NCBI GenBank assembly: GCA_016780605.1
Contig: JADHLS010000368.1
Span: 1 to 5,971 of the forward strand
Source: Reyranella sp.
GTDB taxonomy: Bacteria > Pseudomonadota > Alphaproteobacteria > Reyranellales > Reyranellaceae
Reading direction: 5' to 3'
Length of the DNA: 5,971 nucleotides
In this document: positions 5,687 to 5,971 of the stretch, one piece after another
Layout: each line of letters opens with the position of its first letter
Numbering within the stretch: the first letter of the stretch is position 1
Notes under the pieces: generated by a model
What the model was told of the DNA's origin: nothing
What the model saw: only the letters and a program-made list of their open reading frames with translations
The model's database searches: none
Program-made: the position numbers and the translations under genes

Positions 5687-5707
5687 GGCAATTCGTGCTA
5701 TCGGCCG

Positions 5708-5736
5708 ATTCCAGCCTCCCCGGGCCGCCCCGTCAA
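5708..5736 (-). promoter_or_regulatory. Candidate sigma-70 type promoter of the VOC gene
   Basis: Minus strand TTGACG (5736-5731) and TGGAAT (5713-5708) are separated by exactly 17 bases, matching five of six and four of six consensus positions. The -35 hexamer overlaps the TGA stop of the DUF899 gene. Transcription would begin near 5701, giving a leader of about 30 bases that includes the ribosome binding site. Seen in sequence; activity is inferred, and read-through from DUF899 is also likely. Confidence 0.4.
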
Positions 5737-5971
5737 CCGTGACAGCAGGAATTTCCCGGCGCTTGTTCGTACTTATCGTGATGGCGGACCCAGTGGGAAA
5801 GGTTGGTTCCCGGCGGCTCGTTGCGCCCCTTGGGTGTGATGTCGAGGAAGCCGTAGACCGTGCCGACACCTTCGGTGCCGCGGGAAAACACCGAGTAGGT
5901 ATGGAAGATCTGCCCGGACTCATCCTTTGTGAAGACGCTGTACCCAGGCATCTCTTCGCTCACCCAGTCCT
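5733..5971 (-). CDS. DUF899 family (thioredoxin-like) protein, C-terminal part only
   Basis: The last 79 codons of a gene that enters from the right edge; its start and most of its length are outside the window. The visible stretch has the DUF899 C-terminal pattern: PGYSVF, then FHTYSVFSRG, LDITPKGR and finally WVRHHDKY. DUF899 proteins are usually about 220-260 residues with a thioredoxin-like fold and are often annotated as predicted dithiol-disulfide oxidoreductases; their biochemical role is not established. Any N-terminal CXXC is not visible here. The tail after the family domain ends NSCCHG, with two adjacent cysteines. An in-frame GTG at 5963 is not the start because family sequence (DW before it) continues to the edge. 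The VOC gene lies 61 bp downstream in the same direction, probably in one operon. Confidence 0.82.
   Translation of the reverse strand, partial: DWVSEEMPGYSVFTKDESGQIFHTYSVFSRGTEGVGTVYGFLDITPKGRNEPPGTNLSHWVRHHDKYEQAPGNSCCHG

Noticed and set aside
5701..5708. The 8-bp palindrome TCGGCCGA upstream of the VOC gene as an operator
   Set aside because: It is short and made of common GC-rich words; its position at the predicted transcript start is suggestive but not enough.
5672..5923. An 84-residue N-terminal extension of the VOC protein
   Set aside because: It overlaps the DUF899 coding sequence in another frame and ignores the strong ribosome site right before ATG 5671.

Overview
The window is gene-dense, high-GC DNA of bacterial type. 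Coding potential is nearly continuous, junctions are tight or overlapping, and Shine-Dalgarno sequences are clear. The gene families (fumarylacetoacetate hydrolase family, EthD-like, HSL-type esterase, membrane class III cyclase, DUF899) and base composition suggest a soil or water proteobacterium, most likely an alphaproteobacterium. That placement is an inference from style, not from a marker gene. There are no rRNA or tRNA genes, CRISPR arrays, insertion sequences or phage genes, so this looks like ordinary chromosome.

Layout, left to right. (1) Two plus-strand genes 26 bp apart: a fumarylacetoacetate hydrolase (FAH) family enzyme (63-932) and a two-domain EthD-like alpha+beta barrel protein built from an internal duplication (959-1684). 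(2) A minus-strand pair: an HSL-family esterase (2338-3399) followed by a TetR regulator (1685-2341), joined by an ATGA overlap. (3) After a 68-bp divergent spacer, a plus-strand pair: a six-helix membrane class III adenylate cyclase (3468-4754) overlapping a gamma-glutamylcyclotransferase-like gene (4739-5212) by 16 nt. (4) A minus-strand pair entering from the right edge: a DUF899 family gene of which only the C-terminus is present (5733-5971), then a small VOC/glyoxalase-fold protein (5213-5671), which has its own candidate promoter.

How they work together. The FAH and EthD-like genes look like a small catabolic module for a cleaved aromatic or oxo-acid substrate that cannot be named. The esterase and TetR pair looks like a self-regulated detoxification or hydrolysis operon. 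The cyclase and cyclotransferase are translationally linked, but why cAMP synthesis is tied to gamma-glutamyl chemistry is unclear. Both convergent junctions have zero intergenic bases: the two stop codons touch. At each, a GC-rich hairpin lies in the last codons of one gene, just past the stop of the other. No gene-free stretch exceeds 70 bp. I see no clear new defence or mobile system. The most unusual points are the 118-residue internal duplication, the cyclase-cyclotransferase overlap, the touching convergent genes, and a short copy of the esterase oxyanion-hole coding segment just upstream of that gene.
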